A DNA stretch of 64,000 bases from Pinus tabuliformis (Eukaryota > Streptophyta > Pinopsida > Pinales > Pinaceae). The notes below the pieces were generated by a model, which was given only the letters and a program-made list of their open reading frames with translations, was not told the DNA's origin and did no database searches. This document shows positions 22,451 to 34,813 of the stretch, piece after piece. How positions within the stretch are numbered: the stretch's first letter is position 1; every line of letters begins with the position of its first letter. The stretch is taken from assembly GCA_031772625.1 (NCBI GenBank), contig CM062818.1, forward strand, positions 1,677,180,667 to 1,677,244,666, in the 5' to 3' direction. A program made the translations under genes and the position numbers.

Positions 22451-25400
22451 TCAACGCTTGAGTAATTCTGGATACTTCTGCATAAAATTCTCATCCTCCC
22501 ATGTGGAATCTTCAGCGGATAAGTTCTTCCACTTGATAAGATACTCTGAAATTGATCGATTTCGTAGCTGTCGAGTTCTTGTTTCTGTGACTGCTTCCGG
22601 TTCCAATATAATTTTTCCTTCCTCGTCAAGTTCTGGCAATATTGTTTGAATTGGGAGCTTGTCGCCTATAACCTTCTTTAAACATGAAACATGGAAAACT
22701 GGGTGCAATCGAGAAGCTGCAGGAAGCTCCAATTTGTATGCCATAGTACCAATCTTTTGCAACACCTTGTACGGACCATAATACTTTGGTGATAATTTAT
22801 TATCCTTCTTAGCTTGCTTTAGGGACATTTTCTTATATGGTTGTAGCCGTAGGAATACCCAATCACCTACATCAAAACTTCTTTCACTGCGATGTTGATC
22901 TGCCTGTTGTTTCATTCTATTTTGTGCCAACACGAGGTTATCCTTTAAGAGTTGGAGGACTTGTTGTTGATGTTCGATGTGATGTTCCACTGCCTGAACC
23001 TTAGAATTTTCTCTTAAATATGATGTGATGGATGGTGGTTGATACCCATAAAGTGCCATAAATGGGGTCATTTTTGTTGTTGTATGGAAGGAAGTGTTAT
23101 ACCACCATTCAGCCAGAGGCAACCATTTGACCCATTGTGTCTGTTTATCAGATACAAAGCAACGAAGATATCCTTCCAAACATTTGTTTACTATCTCAGT
23201 TTTCCCATCAGATTGAGGATGATAAGATGAGCTATGAGCTAACTGAGTACCAAGACAAGAAAATAATTCTGTCCAAAAATTTCCAGTGAAAATGGGATCT
23301 CTGTCACTTACAATAATCTTTGGGTTTCCATGTAGCTTTTGAACTGTTTCCATAAATGCAGTAGAAACTGTACTGGCTTTAAATGGATGTGATAATGCAC
23401 AAAAGTGTGCATACTTGGTAAGTCTGTCAACTACCACCATGATGACACTCTTTCCCTCAGACTTGGGTAAACCTGTGATAAAATCCATTGAAACCTCCTC
23501 CCAACGTTGGCTTGGAATGGATAAAGGTTGTAATAGACCCGGTGTCTTAATTGTTTCAACTTTATTTTTTTGGCAAACCAAACATTCCGCCACAAACTTT
23601 TGAATATCTGATTTAAGGCCATCCCAAAAAAATTCCTTCTTAACCCTGTGGTAAGTTTTTAAAAATCCTGAGTGCCCTCCTAAGGGAGAAGTGTGCAATT
23701 CCATAAGAATCTTTTGTTTTAGCTGGGAATTCTTACAGAGGTATAAGCGATCTTTGTACCATAACGAATCATTTTGCCAGCTAAATGTATCAGAAGTACT
23801 GGAATCTTGTTGTAGCTTTCGAATAAGTGCCCACACTTCTTCGTCATTCTTCCATTCCTCCCTTGCTTCGTTTATCCAATCTGGTTGGATAATAGAAATG
23901 GCACACAACAATGCTTCCACATCCTCATCCTTTCTTGAGAGTGCATCTGCCACCACATTTTGCTTCCCTTTTTTGTAGATGATTTCAAAGTCATAACCCA
24001 ACATCTTTGTGACCCACTTTTGTTGCTCTTCAGAGGATAATCTTTGTTCTAAAAAGTATTTAAGGCTATCATGATCCGTTTTTACCTTGAAGTGTCTTCC
24101 CATTAGGTAGGGTCGCCATTTCTTAAGTGCATGGAGTATTGCCAACATTTCCTTCTCATAAATAGCTTTGCTTAAAAACTTTCCCTTGATTGGACGACTT
24201 TCAAAAGCAATGGGTCTTTCATCTTGCATTAGAACAGCACCAATTCCATTTCCTGAAGCATCACATTCCACAATAAAGGTTTTTGTGAAGTCCGGTGTAG
24301 CTAAGACCGGTGCTTGGCACATTGCCTCTTTAAGATGTTCAAAGGCCTTTGTTGCTTCCGGAGTCCATGAAAATGAATCTTTCTTCAATAATGTTGTTAG
24401 AGGTGCTGCTATTCTCCCATAATTCTTAACAAACTTGCGATAATACCCTGTCAACCCAAGAAATCCTCGCAGATGCTTTATGGATGTGGGGATTTTCCAT
24501 TCCTTAATGGCTTTAATTTTGCTAGGGTCTACCTTAACTCCTTCATGAGATACAATATGACCCAAATATTCCACCTCCTGGACTCCAAAGAAACATTTGG
24601 ATCTTTTTGCATATAATTGTTTCTCCTCCAATAGTTGTAGCACCCTGTCAACATGTTCAACATGATCCTTCCAAGACTTGCTGTAGATTAGTATATCATC
24701 AAAAAATACTAACACAAATTTTCTAAGGAATGGTTTGAAAATTGAATTCATCAAACCTTGAAATGTTGAAGGTGCATTGGTAAGGCCAAAAGGCATGACC
24801 AAAAATTCATAATGACCCTCATGAGTTCTAAATGCCGTTTTCGGAATGTCTTCAATCTTCATTCTGATTTGATGATATCCCGAACGAAGATCCAACTTGG
24901 TGAAGTAAATTGATCCATGCAATTCATCCAGTAATTCATCAATGACAGGAATGGGGAACTTATCTTTAATAGTGAGCTTGTTGAGCTCCCTATAATCTGG
25001 ACACATGCGCCATGATCCATCCTTCTTGTGCACCAATACTACTGGAGCTGAGAAAGAACTTTGACTCGGTTGAATTATACCAGCCTCTAGCATTTCTGCA
25101 ACCATACGTTCAATTTCACTTTTTTGGACATAGGGATATCTGTACGGCCTGATGTTTGGAGGAACACTTCCTGGAATCAGATGAATAGCATGATCATGAT
25201 CACGCATAGGTGGGAGACCTTTGGGAGTCTCAAATACCTTGGAATGATTGTCCAAGACTTTTTGGAGATCTGGAGAAATAGATGATTCCAATGTGGAAAC
25301 ATCTAGCGAACATAATTGTGCAATTACACCTCTTTGCTCCTTTTTTAGAAGCTTTGTCATGCCATTAGAGCTGATTATCTTTCCTGGTTTCCCTGCAATA

Positions 25401-25720
25401 CCCCTTAATTCAACTTCCTTTCCTTCCGTAGAAAATTTGATGAAAAGTTCTTGAAAATTAAAAGCTATTGTACCCAAGGATTGTAGCCATTGGACTCCTA
25501 GTACAACATCAGCACCTCCCATTGGAATGGAAAGCATTGGGCTAGTCAATACATATTCTCCCATGGATAGCTTGATATTATGGCACTTTCCAGAGCAATT
25601 TATTGTTCCTCCATTTGCAATCATCACTTGACACTCTGGTGCTGGATATAGGAAGCAATTCAATTCTTTTGCTACCCTACAATGAATAAAATTGTGGGTG
25701 CTTCCTGAATCAATCAACAC
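22451..25720 (-). CDS. Element F1 pol: protease, reverse transcriptase, RNase H, integrase, chromodomain
   Basis: 1089 codons without a stop, first Met just inside the protease active site ([10 protein letters not shown]). Domains in order: aspartic protease (1-100), reverse transcriptase with [43 protein letters not shown] and catalytic FFDDIL (about 200-390), RNase H with [21 protein letters not shown] and KTDHDSLKY (about 470-570), integrase zinc part [11 protein letters not shown] ... CLVCQ, core [16 protein letters not shown] and KTEIVN (about 660-900), and a chromodomain near the end ([16 protein letters not shown]). Chromodomains steer integration by binding histone marks. In a whole element the frame would continue from gag; here a 1-bp deletion near 25780 separates them. 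Confidence 0.93.
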   Translation of the reverse strand: MLIDSGSTHNFIHCRVAKELNCFLYPAPECQVMIANGGTINCSGKCHNIKLSMGEYVLTSPMLSIPMGGADVVLGVQWLQSLGTIAFNFQELFIKFSTEGKEVELRGIAGKPGKIISSNGMTKLLKKEQRGVIAQLCSLDVSTLESSISPDLQKVLDNHSKVFETPKGLPPMRDHDHAIHLIPGSVPPNIRPYRYPYVQKSEIERMVAEMLEAGIIQPSQSSFSAPVVLVHKKDGSWRMCPDYRELNKLTIKDKFPIPVIDELLDELHGSIYFTKLDLRSGYHQIRMKIEDIPKTAFRTHEGHYEFLVMPFGLTNAPSTFQGLMNSIFKPFLRKFVLVFFDDILIYSKSWKDHVEHVDRVLQLLEEKQLYAKRSKCFFGVQEVEYLGHIVSHEGVKVDPSKIKAIKEWKIPTSIKHLRGFLGLTGYYRKFVKNYGRIAAPLTTLLKKDSFSWTPEATKAFEHLKEAMCQAPVLATPDFTKTFIVECDASGNGIGAVLMQDERPIAFESRPIKGKFLSKAIYEKEMLAILHALKKWRPYLMGRHFKVKTDHDSLKYFLEQRLSSEEQQKWVTKMLGYDFEIIYKKGKQNVVADALSRKDEDVEALLCAISIIQPDWINEAREEWKNDEEVWALIRKLQQDSSTSDTFSWQNDSLWYKDRLYLCKNSQLKQKILMELHTSPLGGHSGFLKTYHRVKKEFFWDGLKSDIQKFVAECLVCQKNKVETIKTPGLLQPLSIPSQRWEEVSMDFITGLPKSEGKSVIMVVVDRLTKYAHFCALSHPFKASTVSTAFMETVQKLHGNPKIIVSDRDPIFTGNFWTELFSCLGTQLAHSSSYHPQSDGKTEIVNKCLEGYLRCFVSDKQTQWVKWLPLAEWWYNTSFHTTTKMTPFMALYGYQPPSITSYLRENSKVQAVEHHIEHQQQVLQLLKDNLVLAQNRMKQQADQHRSERSFDVGDWVFLRLQPYKKMSLKQAKKDNKLSPKYYGPYKVLQKIGTMAYKLELPAASRLHPVFHVSCLKKVIGDKLPIQTILPELDEEGKIILEPEAVTETRTRQLRNRSISEYLIKWKNLSAEDSTWEDENFMQKYPELLKR

Positions 25721-25749
25721 TATTACCTTTTTCTTCTTGATTTGTCCTT

Positions 25750-26955
25750 CTATCTTGATGGTTTGAGGAGTGGTAATTCCGCCAATGCATTACAAGATAT
25801 GGTCGGATTTATTTGTTCTTCATCTAGGCTTTGTTCCTGGAATATATCCTCTTCTTTTGACCTTTCTTGCTCCTTTTCTTCTTCCTCTTCACAATCTATG
25901 TAGAATAATTTCTTCTCAGCACACTTATGACCTTTTGTGTATTTGCTATCACAATTGTAACAAAGCCCTTTTGCTCTTTTTTCTTCCAATTGTTGTGGTG
26001 TCAACCTTGTAGGTTGTGGAAGACTAGGGGCAACAACACTTCCGTCTTTATAGTTGTGAGTGGTATGCTTCCTAGTTGCCATAATTTTGCTTTCCATTTT
26101 TCTTGCTAACCTGAATGCCTTCTCTAATGAATCAGGTTCCCAAAGGCGAACATCATGTTGGATATTATCCTTTAAAGACCCTATGAACACATCAATCCTA
26201 TGCTCCTCTGGAATATCTTTTACCCTTATGTTCAATTTTTGGAACTCCTCAATGTGCTCCATTATTGAACCCTTTTGTTTGAGACTTATCAATTGGCTAA
26301 AAAAAGTGTTGCTTTTTGTATCCTCATAATGTGCTATCAATTCTTCCGTAAAAATTGCCCAAGTGATAAATTGTTTACGAGAACAAAGCCATTGATACCA
26401 TACAAACTGATTTGGTTCCAAATATACAGTTGCCATACGTACCTTTTGTGTGTTTTGCACATTATTGAGATCGAAGAATTGCTCCATCTGTAATATCCAT
26501 GTGGCGGGATCCTTGCCATCAAACTTCCTCATATCGATTTTTGGAATATGGTGATTCTTCGATCCAACATTAGCATCTATGGAATCATGATTAACATTTC
26601 TTTTGTTCTCATCATGAGTTTCCTTTACTACCTTTTCACCATTAGTAAGTATTTCTTGTAGAAAATTTGTCAAATCTGTCTTCAAATCTGCCATGCCTGT
26701 CTTCAAATTTGTGTTCAAATCTATCTTCAAATTGTCCATCTTAGCTTCCATTCCATTCATCTTAGCTTCCACGCCATTTATCTTAGCTTCCACGCCATTT
26801 ATCTTAGCATCTGTTAACTTTTGTGAGCGTGACATTTGTTGCACTTGTTCTTGTAATTTTGATATATCATGTAGCATTTCTTCCTCTTCTTCATGAGTCA
26901 TGCTAGAGCTTTCAGGTTCCTTACTAGGTGTTTGCATTTTCTTTCCTCGGGGCAT
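25750..26955 (-). CDS. Element F1 gag
   Basis: 401 codons from MPRGKKMQ. The first 130 residues are charged and coiled, with a short repeat ([18 protein letters not shown]). Then follows the retrotransposon gag core ([17 protein letters not shown] ... [11 protein letters not shown]) and an unusual zinc knuckle [14 protein letters not shown] (CX2CX7HXC), the form common in chromoviruses. An acidic tail leads towards the protease. The last residues (ELPLLKPSR) are out of frame: F1 lacks one G in 'ggcgggaatt', which F2 keeps. The product forms the virus-like particle. Confidence 0.92.
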   Translation of the reverse strand: MPRGKKMQTPSKEPESSSMTHEEEEEMLHDISKLQEQVQQMSRSQKLTDAKINGVEAKINGVEAKMNGMEAKMDNLKIDLNTNLKTGMADLKTDLTNFLQEILTNGEKVVKETHDENKRNVNHDSIDANVGSKNHHIPKIDMRKFDGKDPATWILQMEQFFDLNNVQNTQKVRMATVYLEPNQFVWYQWLCSRKQFITWAIFTEELIAHYEDTKSNTFFSQLISLKQKGSIMEHIEEFQKLNIRVKDIPEEHRIDVFIGSLKDNIQHDVRLWEPDSLEKAFRLARKMESKIMATRKHTTHNYKDGSVVAPSLPQPTRLTPQQLEEKRAKGLCYNCDSKYTKGHKCAEKKLFYIDCEEEEEKEQERSKEEDIFQEQSLDEEQINPTISCNALAELPLLKPSR

Positions 26956-27618
26956 CAGTTACCGATAATAATGCTCTACTATGCCCTTTGAATTCCTTCA
27001 AAATAAATTTTCAAACCAAGCTTAAGCAAAAATTTAAAAAAAATCTACACACCTTTTTTCACTTTGTAGGAGCTCGATATTGCCTCTGATGTATCTCTGT
27101 ACTTTCCAATCATCTAGTTCTGAATTTGTGACCTGTAGTAGCTCTCTGTGTCCTCTTTCCAATGCCACCAGTCTGATCCAAATTGGATTCTCCAAGAAAG
27201 AGTTATGCACAATCTCCCAAGATGACCTGATTATAGACTTTCAGTAGAGCGAACTTGTATGAAGTGCCACGTGTACAATTTTTGATATTTGGTTCTGAAA
27301 AAGATATACAAGAAACTACAGTCCGTCCTCTTTCTGTACCTTCTTACGAAATTTCAATCTGATTCCCAGAGAGAAAGTTATGACGATTTTCCCCAGGTCA
27401 CCTGTTTTGAATGTAATTCAGGAGTCTGCAAAAAGACCAACTTCCTCAGATCATATCTCCGAAAATATTGCGTGAAAAGATCTGAAATTCGGACCCAAGG
27501 TTCAGCGTGATTTCTTCTCAAATGGGTTTTTTTTGTGACTTCTGAAACGTCACAGAAAAAAGTTATAGCGAAAATGCCACGATGACCTGTTTGGAGCAGC
27601 GAAACCCTAGAATCCAAA

Positions 27619-27630
27619 GCTCTGATACCA
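27619..27630 (-). other. Primer-binding site of element F1
   Basis: TGGTATCAGAGC on the element strand, two bases from the 5' LTR. Complementary to initiator tRNA-Met. Confidence 0.92.
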
Positions 27631-27632
27631 AA

Positions 27633-27963
27633 TGTTATGAAACCAGCTCAAAAAAGATAGAAAAGATAGATCAACGCCTTAGAATTCAGCCTCTTCGAGG
27701 GGGCAACCTCCTTTACATTACATAAATGAAAAATTCTTGGATGATTCAAATGACAAAACCTCCTTTCTATATATAGGAGTCTAAGGAGTCACAATATAAT
27801 CCAGCCGACCTAACAATAATAATATAAAGCCACAAAAATAACAATAGAGGGATTCTATGGGGCACAGAAATAACAATATGGGGGTAATTGGGGCACAACA
27901 ATATAAATAAGAGGTATAATATAATAGTAATGGGTTAATCACTAGTATTATAGGGACCCAACA
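27633..27963 (-). repeat. 5' LTR of element F1
   Basis: 331 bp, TG...CA. It differs from the left LTR at several positions, more than the two LTRs of F2 differ from each other, so F1 appears to be the older insertion. Confidence 0.95.
27768..27775 (-). promoter_or_regulatory. TATA box in 5' LTR of element F1
   Basis: TATATATA set in the partly palindromic context CTATATATAGGAG, kept in all LTRs of the F family. Confidence 0.5.
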
Positions 27964-27968
27964 CTCAT

Positions 27969-28606
27969 CCACCCAACCAAGTGGGGATATACCAATTGTT
28001 CATTCATGACAAAAAAACAAGAAACATTACATCATCTGTCCCATGCATAGTGGGGTTACAAATTATGTCTTTTCATGACCTTTACATTAAATGATATACA
28101 TGACATATATAACAGAGACCAAATATCTTAAACAAGACCATGATAGTCATCAGCAACTACCATCAGCAGCATCTGTCAATCAGCATGTAGACCAACACCC
28201 ATGGTCTCCCCCTGAATATGTTCCACCTGTTCACTGTCAGATATGATCATTTCATATGTCAGTAAGAGATATCAAAGCATCATCATAAGTTAGATATACA
28301 TCAGGCTATCAACAACTTTATGAGGATCAAGATGTTTCCATATGTTATTAGCATATTGTAACCATCATCAAACAGAGCAGATAATTGATAGATCCATAAC
28401 AGACCCCTTTTTCTAAGTCTGGCCCACTGCTTTTCTTCAACCCAACATATACGCGACTGTGACCACAGAAACCCGCGTATGTACGCAACTATGCTTCATG
28501 AAACTCGCGTATAACCACCTTTTTCTGAAAAAAAAAAAAAAAACAACAACAACAACAACAACAACAAAAAACAAAAAACAAAAAACAAAAACTATATATA
28601 TATATA

Positions 28607-28665
<59 letters not shown>

Positions 28666-28780
28666 AAAATAAAAATAAATAAATAAATAATAAAAAATAA
28701 AAATAAAATAAAATAAAAAATAATAAAGTAATAAAACATAAAATTAAAAATAAATAAATAAAATAAAATAAAAATAGGAT
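27969..28780 (-). other. 3' untranslated region of element E (continued)
   Basis: Follows the RNase H stop of E on the minus strand. No ORF. It repeats a 'cccaaccaagtggggatatacc' stretch also present left of F1 (about 22055), has another polypurine-like tctccccctgaat (28205) and the GCGTATA-type words seen in the LTR (28446-28515), and includes a long compound microsatellite. Confidence 0.6.
28528..28780. repeat. Compound microsatellite
   Basis: Successive runs of A, (CAA)n, (CAAAAAA)n, (TA)n of about 70 bp, and (AAAT)/(AAAAT)n. Adjacent runs grade into each other. The open frame IYIYIY across it is only the TA run. Confidence 0.95.
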
Positions 28781-30038
28781 TTAACAGCAGGATGTTGCAG
28801 CAACTACTCCCAGCTTTTGTCTGAGATATTCAAATGTCTCTCTGGGTAGTGGCTTAGTGAATATATCAGCAACCTGTTCTTTGGAGGGAACATACTCCAA
28901 TTTGACTTTTTGTTGAAGCACTTGTTCACATAGAAAATGATATTTGATGGATATGTGCTTTGTCTTGGAGTGCATGATTGGATTCTTTGAAATACTGATG
29001 GCACTTGTATTATCACATAGAATGGAGATGGGTGGGGTACATGTGATCTGAATGTCTTGGAAAGGTTTGCATCATCCAAAGTAGTTGTGTATAGCAAGAT
29101 GCAGTAGCCACATATTCTACTTCAGTTGTAGATAATGCAATTGAACTTTGTTTCTTGTTGAACCAAAACACTAACCTGGAACCCATATAGAATGCACCAC
29201 CACCAATGATTTTTCTATCATCCACACTTCTTGCCCAATCTACATCTGTATATGCATGAAGTGTAAGATCTATATCTCTAGGATACCATAAACCAAAGTT
29301 TTGTGTTCCTTGAAGATATTTGAAATTCCTTTTGACTACCTGAAGGTGTGATTCCTTTGGATTTGCTTGGAATCTTCCAACTATTCCTACTGCATGCGTG
29401 ATGTCAGGTCAGGTACCTATTAGATAAAACAGATTGCCAATCATGGATCTGTAAGTTGGTTGATGTACCGCTGCTGATTCATCATTTGAGCTAAGATTGC
29501 ATCCTATTACCACTGGGGTACATACTGGTTTAGAATCTTCCATGTCGTACTTTTTCAGGATCTATTTGGGATATTTGGTTTGTGAGAGAAAAATACCATC
29601 TTTATTTTGCTGAACTTGTAGACCAAGAAAGTAGGTAAGCTCACCAAGCAAGGACATTTCAAATTCTTGCTACATTACTGAAGCAAAATTCTAACTCATG
29701 GATCCTTCATTGCTACCAAAAATGATATCGTCAACATAAAAAACGATTATTGGCAATTTATGAGTGTCAATCTTTGTATATAGATTGCTATCTGCTGACC
29801 CCTTTGAAAAACCTTGTTGGTGGAGATATTTGTCAAGATGGTAATACCAAGCCCTTGGAGCCGGTTTTAGACCATAGAGAGCCTTTCTGAGTTTTCATAC
29901 AAGTTTTGCATCATTTCCAAGAATGAATCCTTCCGGTTGTTCAATGTAGACTTCTTCTTCTAAGTCTCCATTAAGAAAGGAAGATTTTACATCCATTTGG
30001 TATACATTGAATTTCTGAAAAACTAGAAAGAGCAAGAA
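28781..30038 (-). pseudogene. Element E pol: reverse transcriptase end and RNase H
   Basis: Minus strand from the F3 insertion: [20 protein letters not shown], then YGLKAPAPRAWYY-like sequence, catalytic FYVDDIIFG (about 29735), the QPTYRSMIGNLFYL block and RNase H with DVDWARS, STTEVEYVA, CDNTSAISISKNP and the terminal KHISIKYHF ... ADIFTKPLP. The stop TAA is at 28781. Internal stops and a 1-bp shift near the F3 junction show decay. The N-terminal part of the reverse transcriptase lies on the other side of F3 (32958-33519). Confidence 0.9.
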
Positions 30039-30371
30039 TGTTAGGCCACTATACTACTAGTGTAACCCCTTATTGTTATTAGTACATCCCCCTTATTATA
30101 TTGTTGTACCCATGTAGTCCCCATATTGTTACTATTGTGCCCCATAGAAGCCCACTATTGTTATTATTGTGCCCTTACATTATTATTGTTATGTTGGCTC
30201 TGATTATATTATGACTCCTTAGACTCCTATATATAGAAAGGAGGTCTTATCATTTGTATCATCAAGGAATCATTCATTTGTGTAATGTAAAGGAGGTTTC
30301 CCCCTTGAAGAGGCTGAATTCTAAGGCGTTGATCTATCTTTTCTATCTTTTTGTGAGCTGGTTTCATAACA
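30039..30371 (+). repeat. 5' LTR of element F3
   Basis: 333 bp, TGTTAGGCCACT ... GGTTTCATAACA. Related to but distinct from the F1/F2 LTRs (TGTTGGGTCCC), so F3 is a subfamily. Contains CCTATATATAG, the same TATA context. Confidence 0.93.
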
Positions 30372-30957
30372 TTTGGTATCAGAGCTTTGGATTCTAGGGT
30401 TTCGCTGCTCCAAATAGGACATCGTGGAATTTTCACTATAACTTTTTTTCTACGACATTTCAGAAGCTAAAAAAGACCCATTTGAGATGAAATCGCACTG
30501 AACCTTGGGTCTAAATTTCAAAGCTTTTCGCACTATATTTGCAGAGATATTATCTGAGGAAGTTGGTCTTTTTGCAGACGCCTTGAATTACATTCCAAAC
30601 AGGTGACTTGGAGAAAATCGTCATAACTTTCTCTCTGAGGATCGGATTGAAATTTTGTAAGAAGTTACAGAAAGAGGATGGACTATAGTTTCTTGTTTAT
30701 ATTTTTCAGAGCCAAAGATCGAAACAAGGACACGTGGCATGTCATACAAGTTCGCTCTACTGAACTAGTCTACAATCAGGTCACTATGGGAGATTCGGCA
30801 TAACTCTTCCTTGGAGAATCCAATTTGGATCAAACTGGTGGCATTGGAAAGAGGAAATAGAGGGCTACTGTAGTTCACAATTTCAAAACTAGAAGAATCG
30901 AAATTACAGAGTTATAGTCATTTCAAGATCGAGCTCCTAAAATCAATAAAAGGCGAT

Positions 30958-32590
30958 ATGAAGAAGTTTGATGGCAAGGATCCGGTAAATTGGATACTTC
31001 AAATGGAGCAATATTTTGATCTACATGGTGTACCACTGTTACAAAAGGTATGTATTACATCTTCATATTTAGAACCAGATCAATTTTATGGTATAAAGGG
31101 CTTTGTTCTCGTAAACAACTTGTTACGTGGTCAATTTTCATGGAGGAAATGATAGCACATTATGAGGACACACAGAGCAACACCTTCTTTAGAGCAACAC
31201 CACAACAATTGGAAAGAGTAAAAGAGCTTTGTTACATAGAGGAAAGCAAAATTATGGCAACAAGTAAGTCTAACCCTCACAACTATAATAATGGAAGCGT
31301 TGTTTCTCCTAGCCTTCCACAACCTACAAGGGATACACCACAACAATTGGAAGAGAAAAGAGAAAAAGGGTTTTGTTACAATTGTGATAGCAAATGCACT
31401 AAAGGTCATAAGTGTGCTGAGAAGAAATTATTTGACGTAGATTATGAAGAGGAGGAAGAAAAGGATTAAGAAACATCAAAAGAAGAGTATATACACCGGG
31501 AACCAACCCCAGAGAAAGAAGAAATGAATCCGACCATATCTTTTAAAGCATTGGCAAGAATTACCACTCCTCAAACTCTCAAGATAGAAGGACATATCAA
31601 GAAGAAAAAGGTTCAAGAAGTGAAATATCGCATCAAGAAAGAAGAAATGAATCCAACCGTAGCTTGTAATGCATTGGCCAGAATTACCACTACTCAAATT
31701 ATCAAGATAGAAGGACATATCAAAAAGAAAAATGTTCAAGAAGTGAAAGATCACATCAAGCACCAAGAAATGAATCCGACCATATCTTGTAAAGCATTGG
31801 AAGAAATTACCACTCCTAAAACTCTCAAGATATAAGGACATATCAAGAAAAAAAAGGTTCAAGCAGTGAAACATCACATCGAGCATCAACAACAAGTTCT
31901 CCAACTTTTAAAGGATAACGCCACTTCGGTGCAAAATCGAATGAAACAACAGGTAGATCAACATTGCAGTGAAAAATGTTTTGATATAGGTGATTGGGTA
32001 TTTATACTGCTATATCTGAAGCAAGCTATTTATGAGAAGGAAATGTTTGAAATACTACATGCACTTAAGAAATGGCAACCTTACCAAATGGGAAGACACT
32101 TCAAGGTAAAAATGGATCATGATAGTCTTAAATACTTTTTAGAACAAATATTATCTATAGAAGAACAGAAAAAATGGGTCACAAATATATTGGGTTATGA
32201 TTTTGACATCATCTATAGAAAAGGGAAGCAAAATTTTGTTGCAGATGCACTCTCAAGAAAGGATGAGGATGTGGAAGCATTGTTTTGTGCTATTTCTATT
32301 ATCCAACCAGATTGGATAAATGAAGCAAGGGATGAATGGAAGAAGGATGAACAAGTGTGGCCACTCATTCAAAAGTTGCAGAAGATCCCAATTCAAACAA
32401 TATTTCCAGTACTTGAAGAGGAAGGAAAAATCATATTGTAACCTGGAGAAGTCACAGAAACAAGAACCTGACAGCTACGAAATCAATCAATTTCGGAGTA
32501 TCTCATAAAGTGGAAGAACTTACCTGTTGAAGATTCCACATGGGAGGACAAGAATATTCTACAGAAGCATCAAGAACTACTCAAGCGTTG
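30958..32590 (+). pseudogene. Element F3 rearranged gag-pol remnant
   Basis: Compared with F2, the pieces run: gag core (FDGKDPVNWILQMEQYFD), a jump to the zinc knuckle CYNCDSKCTKGHKC (31374), three tandem copies of a unit of about 123 bp (31521-31890) made from the gag end ([11 protein letters not shown] ... KKKKV) fused to a C-terminal pol linker (VQEVKHHIEHQ), then the integrase linker (NRMKQQVDQHCSEK), then RNase H ([15 protein letters not shown] ... [10 protein letters not shown]), which normally lies upstream, and finally the chromodomain end (about 32500-32590). Reverse transcriptase and the integrase core are absent. Breakpoints fall in short shared words such as 'aaggt' and 'agcaagct'. 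Confidence 0.88.
31521..31890 (+). repeat. Three tandem copies of a ~123-bp unit in F3
   Basis: Units begin at about 31521, 31644 and 31767 with 'gaaatgaatcc'. Each holds a gag-end/pol-linker fusion. The length is a multiple of three, so the frame passes through, except for a TAA in the third unit. Confidence 0.9.
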
Positions 32591-32619
32591 AGGACAACAC
32601 TTTTTGAAGGAGAGGGACA

Positions 32620-32952
32620 TGTTAGGCCCATATACTACTAGTGTAACCCCTTATTGTTATTAGTACATCCCTCTTATTATATTGTTGTACCCATGTAGTC
32701 CCCATATTGTTACTATTGTGCCCCATAGAAGCCCACTATTGTTATTATTGTGCCCTTACATTATTATTGTTATGTTGGCTCTGATTATATTATGACTCCT
32801 TAGACTCCTATATATAGAAATTAGGTCTTGTCATTTGTATCATCAAGGAACCATTCATTTGTGTAATGTAAAGGAGGTTGTCCCCTCGAAGAGGCTGAAT
32901 TCTAAGGCGATGATCTATCTTTTCTATCTTTTTGTGCGATGGTTTCATAACA
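32620..32952 (+). repeat. 3' LTR of element F3
   Basis: 333 bp, TG...CA, very similar to 30039-30371 with a few substitutions. Confidence 0.93.
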
Positions 32953-33842
32953 AATAAACATTCTTATGGCTTCAAGTCTAGCAACAAGTGTAAAAGTTTC
33001 TTCAAAATATATACCTTCTTGTTGAGCATATCCTTTGCAAACAAGTCTGGCCTTGTTTCTGATAACTTCTCCATTTTCGTTCAGCTTGTTTCTGAATATC
33101 CATTTGGTTTCTATGATATTCTTATCATGAGGTCTAGGAACTAATTCCCAAGTATTATTCTTTTCAATTTGCTCAAGTTCTTCATTCATGGCCTTGACCC
33201 AACATTCATCTCTACATGCTTCATTTACATTTTTAGGTTTAGTGGAAGATAGTAATGCTAGATAGCTTGAGGCTTCGGCAATATTTCTTCTTGTCTGCAC
33301 ACCTGCCCCTTTTTCCCCTAAAATTTGAGTTTCTGGATGATTTTTATGAACATACCTAGATGGAGTCTTTTCTTCTATCGTTATCTCTTCTTCTAGTGCT
33401 TCATTGGTTTCTTCTTCAGAATCAGTGTGATTTGATGTGGGAAAATGATCCTCATCTTCTTCATTGTCATAATCTTCGGTTTTTATCTGTTTTGGATTTT
33501 TGCATGCTTCATCAACCACAACATCAATACTTCCAATAATTTTCCCAAGTTTTTTATTATAGAAATTATATCCTTTACTTCGGGAAGAGTACCCAAGAAG
33601 AATACCTTGATCTGCTCTGGGCTCAAACTTACCAAGGTTTTCATCAGTCCTTTTGATGTAACATTTTCTTCCAAAAACTTTGAAGTATTTTATAGTAGGA
33701 ATCTTACCATACCAAAGTTCATGTGGAGTTTGATTGTTGTTTACCTAAACATTTGCTTGGTTGAGAACAGTGACGGCGGCGAATGCAGCTTCACCCCAGA
33801 AGGTTGCAGGAGTTCCAGATTCATCCTTTCTACCCTCCATTT
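32953..33842 (-). pseudogene. Element E pol: integrase C-terminus and reverse transcriptase start
   Basis: Minus strand: integrase end ([39 protein letters not shown]), acidic linker, then reverse transcriptase start ([25 protein letters not shown] split by normal Copia spacing, [26 protein letters not shown]) up to the F3 insertion. The last 28 codons after IRMF read into the F3 LTR. The piece is largely open, with frame changes near 33480-33530. Confidence 0.85.
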
Positions 33843-34732
33843 TGCTAAGGAGTCCTTGCGGTGGATAATTGCCTTTTTATTCCATTTTGTTCGCAAAAGT
33901 CAAAGAATTCATCCGAGGTAAATTCCCCTCCTCGATCAAATCTGAGGCATTTGATTTTGCGATCTGATTCATTTTCAACCAAAGCTTTTAAGGCTTTGAA
34001 CTTTTCAAATGCTTCATCTTTATGCTTTAGAAGAACTATCCAACACATTCTGGAAAAATCATCGATGAACAATATAAAGTATACTTCTCCACGAGGTGAC
34101 TTTTTCCTTGATGGTCCACATAAATCAATATGAACAAGTTCAAGAGGCTTACTAGCTGACCCTTCCTTTTTGATGAAGTGAGATCTAGTTTGCTTACCAA
34201 ATTGACATGATTTGCATATAGTATTTTCAGGAATGTTGATATCTGGAAGATCATGAACAGCCTGGAATCTGCATGCTTTTCTTATTTGAGAAAAGCTTAG
34301 ATGTCCCAATCTTCTATGCCATAGCCAGTTTTCATCATTTTTGCTTAGATAGCACTATTGTTGTCCTCCCTTGAGTATGTATAGGTTGTTTGGAGTTCTT
34401 ATACCTTTAATCATTGTTTCTCCTATATCAAGCTCATGAACAACACATCCATTTGATCGAAACACTACTTCATTTCCTTGATCACACATTTGACCCACAC
34501 TCAACAGGTTATGCTTTAAGCCATCAACATACATTACATTCCCAGCTTTAACATTTTCTTTCAAGAAAACAGAGCCTTTACCTTTTATGATAGCAAGAGT
34601 TTCGTTTCCAAATGAGACACACTTTTCCTTTTCTAAGGCATTATATGGGTGTAGTTTTTCTTTGTCACCTATCATGTGTTTTGAGCATCCACTGTCGATG
34701 TACAACTGGTTTTCTTGTCCTTCTGAATACAA
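33843..34732 (-). pseudogene. Element E pol: protease and integrase core
   Basis: Protease at 34355-34732 with LYIDSGCSKHMIGDK (catalytic Asp-Ser-Gly). The integrase zinc part has MGHLSFSQIRK ... CKSCQFGKQ, then the core with LVHIDLCGP (first Asp) and LRFDRGGEF (second Asp), ending at RQLSTARTP where the frame is lost before the catalytic Glu. A stop near 34355 separates the two ORFs. This codes for particle maturation and integration in an intact element. Confidence 0.88.
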
Positions 34733-34813
34733 GGCTATACCACATCTTTCTGTTTGCGGTTCTTTCTTTCTCCATATTTTGGGATTTAATGGAGTTTGCT
34801 CATTTTGATATAT

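Larger units (their letters stand above)
22089..27963 (-). mobile_element. Element F1: Reina-like Gypsy chromovirus, near intact
   Basis: 5875 bp with LTRs 22089-22421 and 27633-27963 and a perfect target duplication CTCAT (22084-22088, 27964-27968). Minus orientation. Primer-binding site TGGTATCAGAGC at 27619-27630, polypurine tract GAAGGAGAGGGGCA at 22422-22435. The coding region is broken only by a 1-bp deletion between gag and protease. The short LTRs, tRNA-Met primer and C-terminal chromodomain fit the Reina lineage. Confidence 0.95.
30039..32952 (+). mobile_element. Element F3: scrambled deletion derivative of the F family
   Basis: 2914 bp with two 333-bp LTRs (30039-30371, 32620-32952), primer-binding site TGGTATCAGAGC at 30374-30385 and polypurine tract just before the right LTR. 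Flanks are AAGAA and AATAA, a target duplication with one change. It sits in the reverse transcriptase of E; taking it out rejoins RLEAIRMF with LALSS. Most of pol is missing and the remaining pieces are out of order. It could only move with proteins from a full copy. Confidence 0.92.

Noticed and set aside
28459-28686. ORF with Ile-Tyr repeats
   Set aside because: Translation of the (TA)n microsatellite.
27969-28780. Env-like ORF expected in SIRE-type elements
   Set aside because: No frame of useful length with transmembrane or coiled features; only untranslated sequence and a microsatellite.
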